Assembly: GCF_009002475.1 (NCBI RefSeq)
Contig: NZ_AP019860.1
Location: 1,240,001 to 1,304,000 of the forward strand
From: Candidatus Uabimicrobium amorphum
Lineage (GTDB): Bacteria; Planctomycetota; Uabimicrobiia; Uabimicrobiales; Uabimicrobiaceae
Direction: 5' to 3'
DNA length: 64,000 nt
Each line of letters opens with the position of its first letter. Within the stretch, counting starts at the first letter, position 1. The translations under genes and the position numbers were made by a program. The notes under the pieces were generated by a model, which did no database searches, was not told the origin of the DNA, and worked only from the letters and a program-made list of their open reading frames with translations. This document shows positions 1 through 9,200 of the stretch, one piece after another.

Positions 1-1977
1 CTTTATGCTTGGAAAAAAATCGCTGCACAAAATACTCATTCTACTTTTGTGGCAACACATTATTCCTATAGTTATTCTCCCGACCATCTCGCTCCTATAT
101 GGCACTTATTGCGTGTAGATAAAAGACATCCACGTCATACATATGTACGCGAAATGCTTGCGCATTTTTACCTCAAAGAAAAACAAAATATTAAGGCCCT
201 GGGAATGTATTTGGCCTTATTGGAAAAAGATGCGCAAAATCCCACACTCTACATGCAAATGATCACCGCTCTTATTCAAGAAGATGAGTGGGAGTTACAA
301 CGTCTCATTTTGTTATACTGCCGTAGTACACTACGCGACATATATTGGTACGATGTTATTGCCGCAGATTATTATATTAATTATGCCTGGGAATTACTAC
401 CGCAGGCCGACGGTAAGGCAATGTTTCGCAAAAAAATGGACAAAGCTCAGCAATTTTTACAGGCAGCGTATAAAAACAATCGCGAGAGGTGGCAAGCTCC
501 CGCATCCATGATTAAAGTGGTTACGGCACTCAAAGAACCCCAAGAGGTTTTGAATAAATGGTTTCAGCGTGCGATACAGTACAGCAAGCCCAAAGAAGCC
601 TACGGGCAAAAATTTCATTATTTGACACCGCGTTGGTATGGCAGCAAAGAAAAAATGTTGCAATTTGCGCGAAAAATACTCAACGAGTCTACAGCTCATT
701 CTCCTTTGCGTTTTATTGTTCTCAATGCTCATCGTGAACTTTTACCCAACGATGACTATTACGAGCAGCAAGATGTGTGGCGTGATATTTCACGCGTTTT
801 TGTTCCCTATTTACAAGTATATCCCCGCGACCGCATTCGCCGTATTTGGTATTGGGAATACGCGATGTTAGCAAAACGCTATCGTGTCGCAGCGCAACAG
901 TACATAAAATTACAAAACCTTGGTCAATTACAGTCATTGCAAAGTAGTGCCCCTTTTAAAAGTATGAATAAAACACCACTGTATGCTGCCTTAGCGCAAG
1001 AATACAAACAAGATGGTGAGCAATATTTTTATTGGCTGCAACAAGCTCTGCGTCACAATCCACGTGACTGGAAACGACAACGCGAATATACAGAGCTTCT
1101 TTTACAAAACAATAGACAGGCAGAGGCTTATGATCATCTCCAAGCTCTTATATTGAACAGCAGTAAATGGAAATCTGAAGCTGAGGAGAAGATCGCTGAC
1201 ATCACGCCTGGAAAAATAGCGATTACGTCCAAAAAATCGCAAGTGTTGCACATCATGGCGGCGAACAAACTTCCACGAAAATTACTCGAAAAATTGAGCA
1301 GAGATCTCAATGCGAAATACCAAATACAAGTACAAATTTTGCCTGAAATGTATTCGTTTAATAAACATCACTTTATTGCCGAACGACGCAAAAAATTACA
1401 AGAGAGTTTGCAGCGTTTGTACCGTGTGGTAGGTAAAGACAAAGTGGAAGCGTATCGCGCTGTTTATGATTTAGAGAAAGACGCGGAGGGCGATTTTGAA
1501 TTGTTACGTAACCTATTACAAAAAACAACCAAAGGCAAAAAAATGATTCGTGACCTAGAAGAAAATTATCGCGATCGGTGGAACGCGCAAGCGGTGCTCG
1601 GTGAAGTGAAACGTGAATATACACAGTACATAAACCCACGTGGGAATGTGGGCCTTTTATTAATCACCACCGAAGAAATAGGTACTGTGGAGAAGAGGCA
1701 AAAATTCGCAGATGCAGTGACCGGAGCCGGTATTGTTTCGCTAGCGAATTTATACAAATTTATCGACACAAGCAATGCGGTAAATGGCATTGGTTACGAA
1801 CGAACATTTAAATCGTCGTTACATGCTGTGGCTGGTATTCTTGGAGTCGCCGAAAGTACGGTACCGCAATGTCCACTTTCTTTTGCCGATACGCTTTTCG
1901 CTCTCGACACACAAACCACAGAGTTTTGTTATGAGAGTGCACGAGACATTGTGGCGAAGTATAAAACATTACCATAA
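1..1977 (+). CDS. TPR protein with degenerate archaemetzincin (M54-like) C-terminal domain, 5' end cut by window
   Basis: The frame is open from base 1, so the gene begins upstream of the window; the first in-frame start-like codon is the GTG at 49, and residue numbers below count from it. The first ~380 residues are helical TPR-like repeats. The last ~255 residues follow the archaemetzincin plan: a beta-alpha start, PEMYSFN before a basic helix, a GLLLITTEE strand, IVSLANLY, then ERTFKSSLHAVAGILGVAE and CPLSFADTLFALDTQTTEFC. Family M54 uses HExxHxxGxxHC-x4-CxM-x(16-17)-CxxC. Here only the first His (residue 592), the Gly and two structural Cys survive; the catalytic Glu, the second and third His and the other Cys are replaced (A, G, E, S, S). 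It is therefore probably a catalytically dead, metal-free relative acting as a binding module. It lies 40 bp upstream of a TPR-CHAT gene on the same strand, probably in one operon. The family assignment rests on motif spacing and needs a profile search. Confidence 0.75.
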   Translation, partial: LYAWKKIAAQNTHSTFVATHYSYSYSPDHLAPIWHLLRVDKRHPRHTYVREMLAHFYLKEKQNIKALGMYLALLEKDAQNPTLYMQMITALIQEDEWELQRLILLYCRSTLRDIYWYDVIAADYYINYAWELLPQADGKAMFRKKMDKAQQFLQAAYKNNRERWQAPASMIKVVTALKEPQEVLNKWFQRAIQYSKPKEAYGQKFHYLTPRWYGSKEKMLQFARKILNESTAHSPLRFIVLNAHRELLPNDDYYEQQDVWRDISRVFVPYLQVYPRDRIRRIWYWEYAMLAKRYRVAAQQYIKLQNLGQLQSLQSSAPFKSMNKTPLYAALAQEYKQDGEQYFYWLQQALRHNPRDWKRQREYTELLLQNNRQAEAYDHLQALILNSSKWKSEAEEKIADITPGKIAITSKKSQVLHIMAANKLPRKLLEKLSRDLNAKYQIQVQILPEMYSFNKHHFIAERRKKLQESLQRLYRVVGKDKVEAYRAVYDLEKDAEGDFELLRNLLQKTTKGKKMIRDLEENYRDRWNAQAVLGEVKREYTQYINPRGNVGLLLITTEEIGTVEKRQKFADAVTGAGIVSLANLYKFIDTSNAVNGIGYERTFKSSLHAVAGILGVAESTVPQCPLSFADTLFALDTQTTEFCYESARDIVAKYKTLP

Positions 1978-2017
1978 CCTTGTTGCAAAAATTAACTGCA
2001 TATGTGGAGATGTAAAA

Positions 2018-4990
2018 ATGAGATGGTACCTTTGTATTTTAATGTTGTTCTTCATTGCAAACGCGATCGCGCAAAACGATGACATGGAAGAGATGCGCAT
2101 GCTTTTTGAGAAATATCACTCGCAAACAGACTTTTTCAAGGCGGAGTTTTACGCCAAAAAGATGTACGAGATTACGCTGAAGTCTTTTGGGGAGGATCAC
2201 CTAGAAACCATCGATTCCATGGAGTTCCTAGCGGAATTTTATTTTAAATATTGCCGGTACGCAAAAGCTCGCTATTTGCACGAAAGTATCCTCTCAAAAG
2301 TAGAAAAAAGGTTTGGCAATAACCATAGTGTAACCCTAATGGCAATGAGCAACTTGGCAAATACATATATGCAGTTAAATGAGTCTACAAAGGCAATGAT
2401 TCTTTTTGCTCGTGCTATACAACGAAGTCGAGGAAAAGTAAATGAATCTACCATGGCATACATGCAGAATTTAGGTACGCTATGTCAAAATCGAGGAAAT
2501 TACGCCAAAGCAGAGTTATTGTATCAAAATGCCCTTGGTTGGTCGAAACAGAACTTAGGGAAAACACATGAGCGTACCTTTAAAATATTGTATAGGCTAT
2601 CATACCTATACATGAAACAGGAACGTTACAACAAAGCACAGAAAATCTTACTACGTATATTGCAAAATCATAAAAAACTTTTTGGAGAGAATTCCCCCCA
2701 TACTTTGTTGACGTTGCATCATTTGTCAGTCCTGTATGGATATATGGGGAAAGACAATGAGGCCGAGTCTTTGTGCCGTAAGGTTTTTTATGCTAGAAAA
2801 AAAATATTAGGTATAAAGCATCCACAAACACTTACTTCGATGAACAATATGGCATTTTTTTTGATCAAACATCGTAATTATGACAAAGCAGAAGTTTTGT
2901 ACAAATCCATTTTGCAGACGCGAAAGTTAAGTCGGGGAGAAACTCATCGTGACACACTCGATGTTGTTCATAAGTTAGTTATTCTCTACACAAAGAGAAA
3001 AATGTATCGAACGGCGGAGAAATTGATAAGAGAAAGTTTGTCGACATATATTAAAAAAATTGGTAAATCTCACCCACATACGATTTTTTTGTTGGAAATG
3101 TTAGCGATACTTTATTGCCAACAAGGTCTATATCAAAATGCGGAGCCTGTTTTAGAAGCTTGGTTAGAATCTAAAAATAAATTTTTGCAAAAAACACTAA
3201 AAATAGCAAGTCGTGAGTCACGCTATCATTACCTGTTTGCAGAACAAAAAATGACAAGTTTGTTAGTTTCTCTGTACCTGCAAAGAAAAGATGCACGAAA
3301 ACTATTGGATTACTCTATAAAGAGAAAAGGTATTTTGTTACATTTTTCTACAAAAGGACTTTCGCAATTGGCGAAAAAAGAACCACTAGTAAAAGATCTA
3401 CTAAACAATTTACAAAATGATCGAGAATCTCTTTCCGCATTGTTGTTAAACGCTGAAAAACTTTCGGAAAAACAAGTAGATGATGTGCGGCAAATGCAAG
3501 ATAAAATAGAAAGAACCGAATTACTAATTAGTTCTCATTGTGAAAGGTACTCTCCAGCACAGAATGTTTCGATCAAGAAGATACAAAAGGTAATTTCAGG
3601 TACTGTTGTCGATTTTGTTGCTGTGAAAACTTGTGATTTAAAAAGTGAAGACCTACGCGTGAATGATTCTTTACAAATAATTGCGATAGTGACTACTCAG
3701 AAATCATTACAATTTGTACAACTCGGAAAATTTCAACCTATCTTGAACTTAATAAAAAAATATAGAACTCAAATTATCGACAAAGCTTCTATTACGCGAA
3801 TAAAAAATACGGCGAAGAAACTATACGCGAAAATTTGGCAGCCGATCCAAAAACATTGCGATGTGAAAAATACCATTTATGTTATTCCAGATCGCGAATT
3901 AAATTTACTGCCTGTGAAAGCTCTCGTTGACGAAAAAGGACGTTATCTCATCGAGAACTACAATCTCCAGATGTTACCTTCGATACATGATTTGCTGTAT
4001 AGCTCCAGCGATTTTGGTATTCCGCAAAACGAAGCGGTTATTTTTGCCAATCCCGACTACGGTAGTGAAAAAAATGAGGGATTATTTTTTAAACCATTGC
4101 CCGGCACGGCGAAAGAAGGACTATTACTTAAAGAAATGTTTTCCACTACGAAACAGCACGCCGAATTATTTTTTTCTAGAGAAGCTAACAAAGACAACAT
4201 GAAAAGCATGGTTGCACCGCGAATACTGCACATAGCAACGCATGGTTTTTTTGCACGATCTTCTGCACAAGAAAACTCACGCGGTGTTGGACGAATATCA
4301 CAAGAGACACATTCTCCAGAGCTAGAATTGATGGATGATGGGATAGAGGAATCTTCGCAAAATTTTGTACAATTGCGTAACGAACAAAAAGAAAACCTTT
4401 TTGCACGTTGTGGTTTGGCATTTAGTGGAGCGAACACGAATCCGAGTAAAGGGATCTTAACGGCAATGGAAGTGCTTTCACTGGATTTATTTGGCACCGA
4501 GTTGGTGGTTCTCTCTGCTTGTGATACTTCCCAAGGAGAAATTGCGGGATTTGGCAATGGACTGTTTAGTTTACAGCGCGCCTTTAAGGAAGCCGGGGCA
4601 AAAGCGGTGCTCTCTTCTTTGTGGCCTGCAAGCGACAAAGGGACTTTGCATCTGATGGAGAAATTTTATCGCCATTATTTGAACAATGTTTCTCCTCAAG
4701 CGTCTTTGCGCAGTGCTCAATTGGAGTGCATTGCCGAAGAAAAGTACGCTCATCCATACTACTGGGCAAATTTCGTGATGGAAGGCGGAGATTATCTCTT
4801 TCCCGATCGTACCACAAAAGTTGTGACAAATGTAAAACCGAATGTGCTGTATCAATATGTGTTGTGGTTAGGTTTGGCGGTGATTGTGTGCTTGGTCTTG
4901 ATATTTTGGATTATATTGATACAACGAAAGGCACAAGACAAAATGCTGCGTCGCCAAACGAGACGTAAGCTGCGCGAAACGCGTATCTAA
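2018..4990 (+). CDS. TPR-CHAT protein (caspase-like protease domain) with signal peptide and C-terminal membrane segment
   Basis: The start is the ATG at 2018, preceded by GGAG and followed by a signal peptide (MRWYLCILMLFFIANAIA). The frame is open further upstream but would overlap the previous gene by nearly 200 bp. Residues ~35-480 hold kinesin-light-chain-type TPRs of ~42 residues (repeats of A..L...A...R....G..HP.TL). A linker follows, then a CHAT domain at ~residues 600-950, with the catalytic dyad visible as HIATHGFF (His742) and VVLSACDTS (Cys835), plus the usual AFKEAGAKAVLSSLWP. A membrane helix (LWLGLAVIVCLVLIFWIILI) and a very basic tail close the protein. CHAT domains are caspase/separase-like cysteine proteases that in bacteria act in regulated cleavage, including defence (TPR-CHAT of the gRAMP complex). 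With a signal peptide and a C-terminal anchor, the CHAT and TPR parts are predicted outside the cytoplasm, which is unusual for the family. The substrate is unknown. Confidence 0.9.
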   Translation: MRWYLCILMLFFIANAIAQNDDMEEMRMLFEKYHSQTDFFKAEFYAKKMYEITLKSFGEDHLETIDSMEFLAEFYFKYCRYAKARYLHESILSKVEKRFGNNHSVTLMAMSNLANTYMQLNESTKAMILFARAIQRSRGKVNESTMAYMQNLGTLCQNRGNYAKAELLYQNALGWSKQNLGKTHERTFKILYRLSYLYMKQERYNKAQKILLRILQNHKKLFGENSPHTLLTLHHLSVLYGYMGKDNEAESLCRKVFYARKKILGIKHPQTLTSMNNMAFFLIKHRNYDKAEVLYKSILQTRKLSRGETHRDTLDVVHKLVILYTKRKMYRTAEKLIRESLSTYIKKIGKSHPHTIFLLEMLAILYCQQGLYQNAEPVLEAWLESKNKFLQKTLKIASRESRYHYLFAEQKMTSLLVSLYLQRKDARKLLDYSIKRKGILLHFSTKGLSQLAKKEPLVKDLLNNLQNDRESLSALLLNAEKLSEKQVDDVRQMQDKIERTELLISSHCERYSPAQNVSIKKIQKVISGTVVDFVAVKTCDLKSEDLRVNDSLQIIAIVTTQKSLQFVQLGKFQPILNLIKKYRTQIIDKASITRIKNTAKKLYAKIWQPIQKHCDVKNTIYVIPDRELNLLPVKALVDEKGRYLIENYNLQMLPSIHDLLYSSSDFGIPQNEAVIFANPDYGSEKNEGLFFKPLPGTAKEGLLLKEMFSTTKQHAELFFSREANKDNMKSMVAPRILHIATHGFFARSSAQENSRGVGRISQETHSPELELMDDGIEESSQNFVQLRNEQKENLFARCGLAFSGANTNPSKGILTAMEVLSLDLFGTELVVLSACDTSQGEIAGFGNGLFSLQRAFKEAGAKAVLSSLWPASDKGTLHLMEKFYRHYLNNVSPQASLRSAQLECIAEEKYAHPYYWANFVMEGGDYLFPDRTTKVVTNVKPNVLYQYVLWLGLAVIVCLVLIFWIILIQRKAQDKMLRRQTRRKLRETRI

Positions 4991-5017
4991 ATTTGCCGAT
5001 ATCTTAACGAGGAAAAA

Positions 5018-5190
5018 ATGGAAAAACAATTTTTACATTATCAAATTCTCGAAGAGCCTCCCCAAATTGGCAGTGGCTTTGTTTTCCATCTGTAGAAGGA
5101 AGTCTTGTTTTAAAAAAGATTCCGGTGATTTTTGAATATGTATATCGTAAAGATCGGAAAATGGATAGTAAAGAACTATCGTTACGGTAA
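5018..5190 (+). pseudogene. Short frameshifted remnant resembling the N-lobe of a protein kinase
   Basis: An ATG at 5018 with a GAGG-type ribosome site opens a 25-codon frame (MEKQFLHYQILEEPPQIG..) that stops at the TAG ending at 5095. A neighbouring frame continues with SVEGSLVLKKIPVIF and ends at the TAA at 5188-5190. Joined across one frameshift, the two resemble the start of the kinases in this window: a Y-Q-I-L strand, a G.G loop, then a V-L-K-K strand. This suggests a decayed kinase 5' end. The match is short and lacks the full GGMG loop, so a chance small ORF remains possible. Confidence 0.35.
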
Positions 5191-5197
5191 ATGGATT

Positions 5198-6124
5198 CTA
5201 TTGTAAGTTGTTGTAAATCTCCAGCAGTTCGTTGAGCATTTCCTGTGGATTTTGATAGCGCTCATCGGGAGAAAGAGCCATGGCCTTTTCCACAACAGCA
5301 ACAATTTCACGCGGCAAATTACCCTTAATGTCTTGTAGAGGGGCACATTTTCCTTGGCTTTTGGCAATTACTGTCTGGGTAATGTTGAGACCACCAAAGG
5401 GTTTAATTCCCGCAAGCAAATGATAAAACGTGGCACCTATCGCGTATATATCCGCGCGAATATCTACACTTTTGGCTTCGAGAAATTGTTCGTGAGGCAT
5501 ATAAGAGGGACTTCCTTTTATCGCACCTTCTCCTGTGAGGCCATAAGACACACCTACCGTTTTTGCTAAACCAAGGTCTAAAATTTTGACTTGGTTACTC
5601 TTGGTTAAGAAGATATTGCCAGGTTTTATGTCGCGGTGCACCAAATCAAATTGATTATGAGCGTAGTTCAATCCACTGAGAACACTAAGGGTGATTCTGA
5701 CGGCGTCTTTTATCGGAAAAGCGCGGTATTTTTTTAGCAGCAAGTCTAAAGATTGTCCATCGAGGTACTCCATTACAATATAGTAGATGGATCCATAGCG
5801 ACCTTGGCTGTGAGATTTGACGATGTTTTGATGTTGTAGTTGACTTTGTATCATACATTCGCGCATGAAATGGTCGAGTATTCTTTGGTTGGGGTTTTCA
5901 ATCACCTTCATGGCAAACATTTCCTGGTTACTGTTTTTTACTTGGTATACAGATCCCATTCCCCCCTTGCCTAAGTGCCCAATAACCCTGTATTCATTGA
6001 TTCTAAAAAAAAGTATTTGACCACAACGACGACACTTAATGCGTACAAACTTCGCATCAGAGTCGATTTCCGTTTCTGTTTCACACCCACACCGGCATTG
6101 CTGTTGATGAACTTGTAATGGCAT
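5198..6124 (-). CDS. Ser/Thr protein kinase, soluble, with N-terminal zinc-ribbon-like motif
   Basis: Residues 10-34 contain CRCGC...CRRC, a possible zinc knuckle or ribbon. The kinase domain follows (~residues 43-300) with a G-loop GKGGMGSVY, Lys in FAMKVIE, catalytic HRDIKPGN and activation start DLGLAK (DLG in place of DFG). The P+1 segment reads SPSYMPHEQ, so the usual APE/PEQ motif is altered to PHE-Q. No membrane segment or sensor domain is visible; at 308 residues it is essentially a bare kinase and the smallest in the window. It is last in a same-strand run after two giant transmembrane kinases, with 96 bp separating it from the one upstream. The ribosome site AGGGTAAC precedes the ATG. 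The HRD and Lys residues predict activity; the DLG and PHE variants are the oddities. Zinc binding is inferred from cysteine spacing only. Confidence 0.92.
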   Translation of the reverse strand: MPLQVHQQQCRCGCETETEIDSDAKFVRIKCRRCGQILFFRINEYRVIGHLGKGGMGSVYQVKNSNQEMFAMKVIENPNQRILDHFMRECMIQSQLQHQNIVKSHSQGRYGSIYYIVMEYLDGQSLDLLLKKYRAFPIKDAVRITLSVLSGLNYAHNQFDLVHRDIKPGNIFLTKSNQVKILDLGLAKTVGVSYGLTGEGAIKGSPSYMPHEQFLEAKSVDIRADIYAIGATFYHLLAGIKPFGGLNITQTVIAKSQGKCAPLQDIKGNLPREIVAVVEKAMALSPDERYQNPQEMLNELLEIYNNLQ

Positions 6125-6220
6125 TTTTGTTACCCTATATGAATGAAAATATTGAATCCTATTAGCTCTATTTAAGTGACATAATCTGGTAAATCAAGAG
6201 AAATTTGCTTTTGTCGGATG

Positions 6221-9200
6221 TTATAGCAAAATCAGCAATCTTTTAAAAATTACGTTTTGATAAACAGAACTGGGTATGTTTTCACCTTTTAAAATATTAT
6301 GAATTATTTTCCACAAGAACTTTTCTTGTGGTGTAAGACTAGCAAAAGAAATTTTACTCAATTCAGCAACAACTTGTTTTTTATCCATTTTCCCTTGTTT
6401 AAATAATCCCATATAAGCAATGGCAAGATACAGTCTTAGTCGTACCTTTTGCGGTTGTGCCTTTAGGGCAATGGATAAATCCTGTGCGGCTTTTTGGTAG
6501 TGCATGTATTCTAGATACATCATTGCTCGCTGTTCGCGAAATTGATAGGCATTTGGTAAGTTGGCAATGGCATAATCTAGTATTTCACGCACTCGATGTT
6601 TTGTGTAAAAAGATTTATCAAAATGTGTGAGTTCTTCAAAAATATTACGGATAAAATGGTCCGCGACTTTTCGGTGAAAGGCACTATTTTTATCGGCGTA
6701 ACGCAAAGTAACTTCCAAAAGCTGTTTTAGGGGGATATTTTGATAAAGAGACTGTTTTTCGTACTCGTAAATGTTCTGCAAAGTATTTAAATGAGGTTTC
6801 GCAGCTTGCAGCATATGACTTTGATATTGTGGAATAGAATTTTTGTGTAGAAGATGTCGGTATTTCAAAAAAGTAGCGTCGAATCTCATGATCGATTTTT
6901 GTAGAAGTTTTTGTGTGAGTGATGATGAATTTTGCCAGCTTTGTGCATTGGCGTAGGCAATCATTTGCAGTACATCCAACTCGAATGATTCTATATGATT
7001 TGCAAACTCTAAATTTTCTCCCGGTTTTTGTTGAGATACCATTACGATGGCATTGTAAAAAGCAAGGTCTGTTTGCAAATTTGCCCACCTCGAATCCAAA
7101 GAGGAAAGTTCTTTTTTTAGTAAGACGTAACGACGGTGCTTTACTAAGTTGTCAAAATATTTTAAGTACCAAGCCTGTGCATTTTGCGAGGCCGTGGTAA
7201 AGTATTGTGGTGCACGTAAGAAATTTGCTAAATACTGTTGTATGTCGTAGATACAGATTAGCCTAAAGTCGCGGTCTGTTAACAGCATGTCGTATTTTTG
7301 ATCGCTATCGACATCGTAGATCCGTGGTAGTCGTTTTAGCGATGTGGTAAATTCGCTACTTTGTCCCATCCATTTACCATCTTTGCCTGAAAATATATAA
7401 AATGAGAACGTGGAGCATGTCGTGATAAAATCATTTACGCCATCGTTATCTAAATCGGCATTTAGGTCTATGATTTCTGCGTAGCCTCTTGGTTGTTGTA
7501 CATTGGCAAAGTAGTGTCCGTGTTTGATTCTGTTTTGCCATATAATTTCCCCGTTGTTAGCATCGAGACAAAAGAGTTCGTCGTTTATTGTCGAGAAAAC
7601 AATGCATTCTCTACCTTGAATGTTGTGTGTGGCGACTGTACGCGTGTTGGTACTGAGGATATTTTTATGCCAATATTTCTCTCCGGTATTTGCATCAAAA
7701 CACGAAATAAATCCCTCTTCTTGACCTACAAAGAGGTACACCTTTCCATTTTTCATTTTGTACGTAGTAATTTGTCCGCCTTCGGCAATCGAAGGAGTCG
7801 GTTTCTGCCATTTTACATTTCCGTTACTTCCATTGAAGCAATACAGTGTATTTTGTATGCCAATTAAGAAAATCTCTTTTTGACCGTCGTCATCGACATC
7901 TTCTACTTTCATTTGTCCATGGAAGGTATCTTGATATTGTTTACTTTGCCATATGGTTTTTCCACTTTGGGAATCTATGCAATGTAGCACCGCAGGGTTT
8001 CTATTGACAAATAATATTTCTTTGCATCCATCTCTATTTACATCGACAGCAATGGGAGGATTGGGAACGTTGAAAGAACCTTCTTTTTGCCAGATGACTT
8101 GCCCTTTGTTCGAAAGTAAAGCGATATGATCTATCCCGACGATAAAAACCTGTGGCTTGCTATTTTTGATAAATTGTGCGGCAAGAACACCACTTATACG
8201 TTTGTCCATTTTGTGTTTCCAAAGGCTTTGTCTATTTACGGCATTGACGCAATGAACATAAGCTAGTCGATCGATAATTAACAATTCTTTTGTCGCGTCA
8301 CCTAGTAAATCATACGCCAATGGAACGCGTATTGCAGGCATATTACGTGCAATAATGTCCACTTGTGGTTTTTTTGTAGGGGGGAGATATTCCAAACAAG
8401 AGATGACGTCATTTGCTAAAAAAATAGCCTCTAGTTTATTGTTGTTATTGGTATCGACAAATACCATAGAGGTAATGTCGTTGTTGATGTTGGTTTTTTG
8501 CAATAACTTCCCTTGGTCATTTGTGATGTAGATTGTGGTTGTGCTCCTAAGTCCTGCGGTTTGCTTTCTGGACCACGTGATGAGTTCATTGTGGTGATCT
8601 TGGTCGAAATCCACGACAAAAACAGGCATGTTGCGCGCAGTGAATTCGTTTTGTGAATCATATGCCCACTTTACCTTTTTGTTTTGTAAGTCAATACAAT
8701 AAAATTTGTCTGTGTGAATTAAAATTTCATGTTGGCTGTCTTTGTCGATATCTGTTATGTTCATTGCGCTTCTGGGGAAGTCTTGGTCAAATGTATGAAT
8801 GAGGTCCTGAAAACGAAATGTCTCCGAATCAATGGTGAATATAGTTTGCGAGTCGTATACAACGATGCTCTGGCGTTTCTTGATTTTGACAACTTTGATA
8901 TCAGCAATGCGATTTTTGGCCTGATAGATGATATCTGATTTTTTGTTTTTTAAATCGACACGTATTATCTTTTTACCAGAAACACACAGTAGTGTGGAGG
9001 AATTCAATTGCGGAGATTTTATTAAAATATTTGTAGCTCCAACAGCAATGGAATATTTTCGTTGCGCATGAAATGTTCCTTGCTGAGAGAGAAATACATG
9101 AATACCTGAGTACGCAAATAACACCACATCTTCGTAGCCGTCATCGTTGACATCGATAATAGTAAAATTACGTCCCCAAAAAGGGTACCAATGTAACATA

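Noticed and set aside
1784..2017. Upstream extension of the TPR-CHAT gene
   Set aside because: It overlaps the preceding gene by nearly 200 bp, and the ATG at 2018 has a ribosome site and a signal peptide.
4057..4638. 193-codon antisense frame inside the CHAT domain
   Set aside because: It lies entirely against the catalytic part of a conserved gene, with biased composition and no ribosome site.
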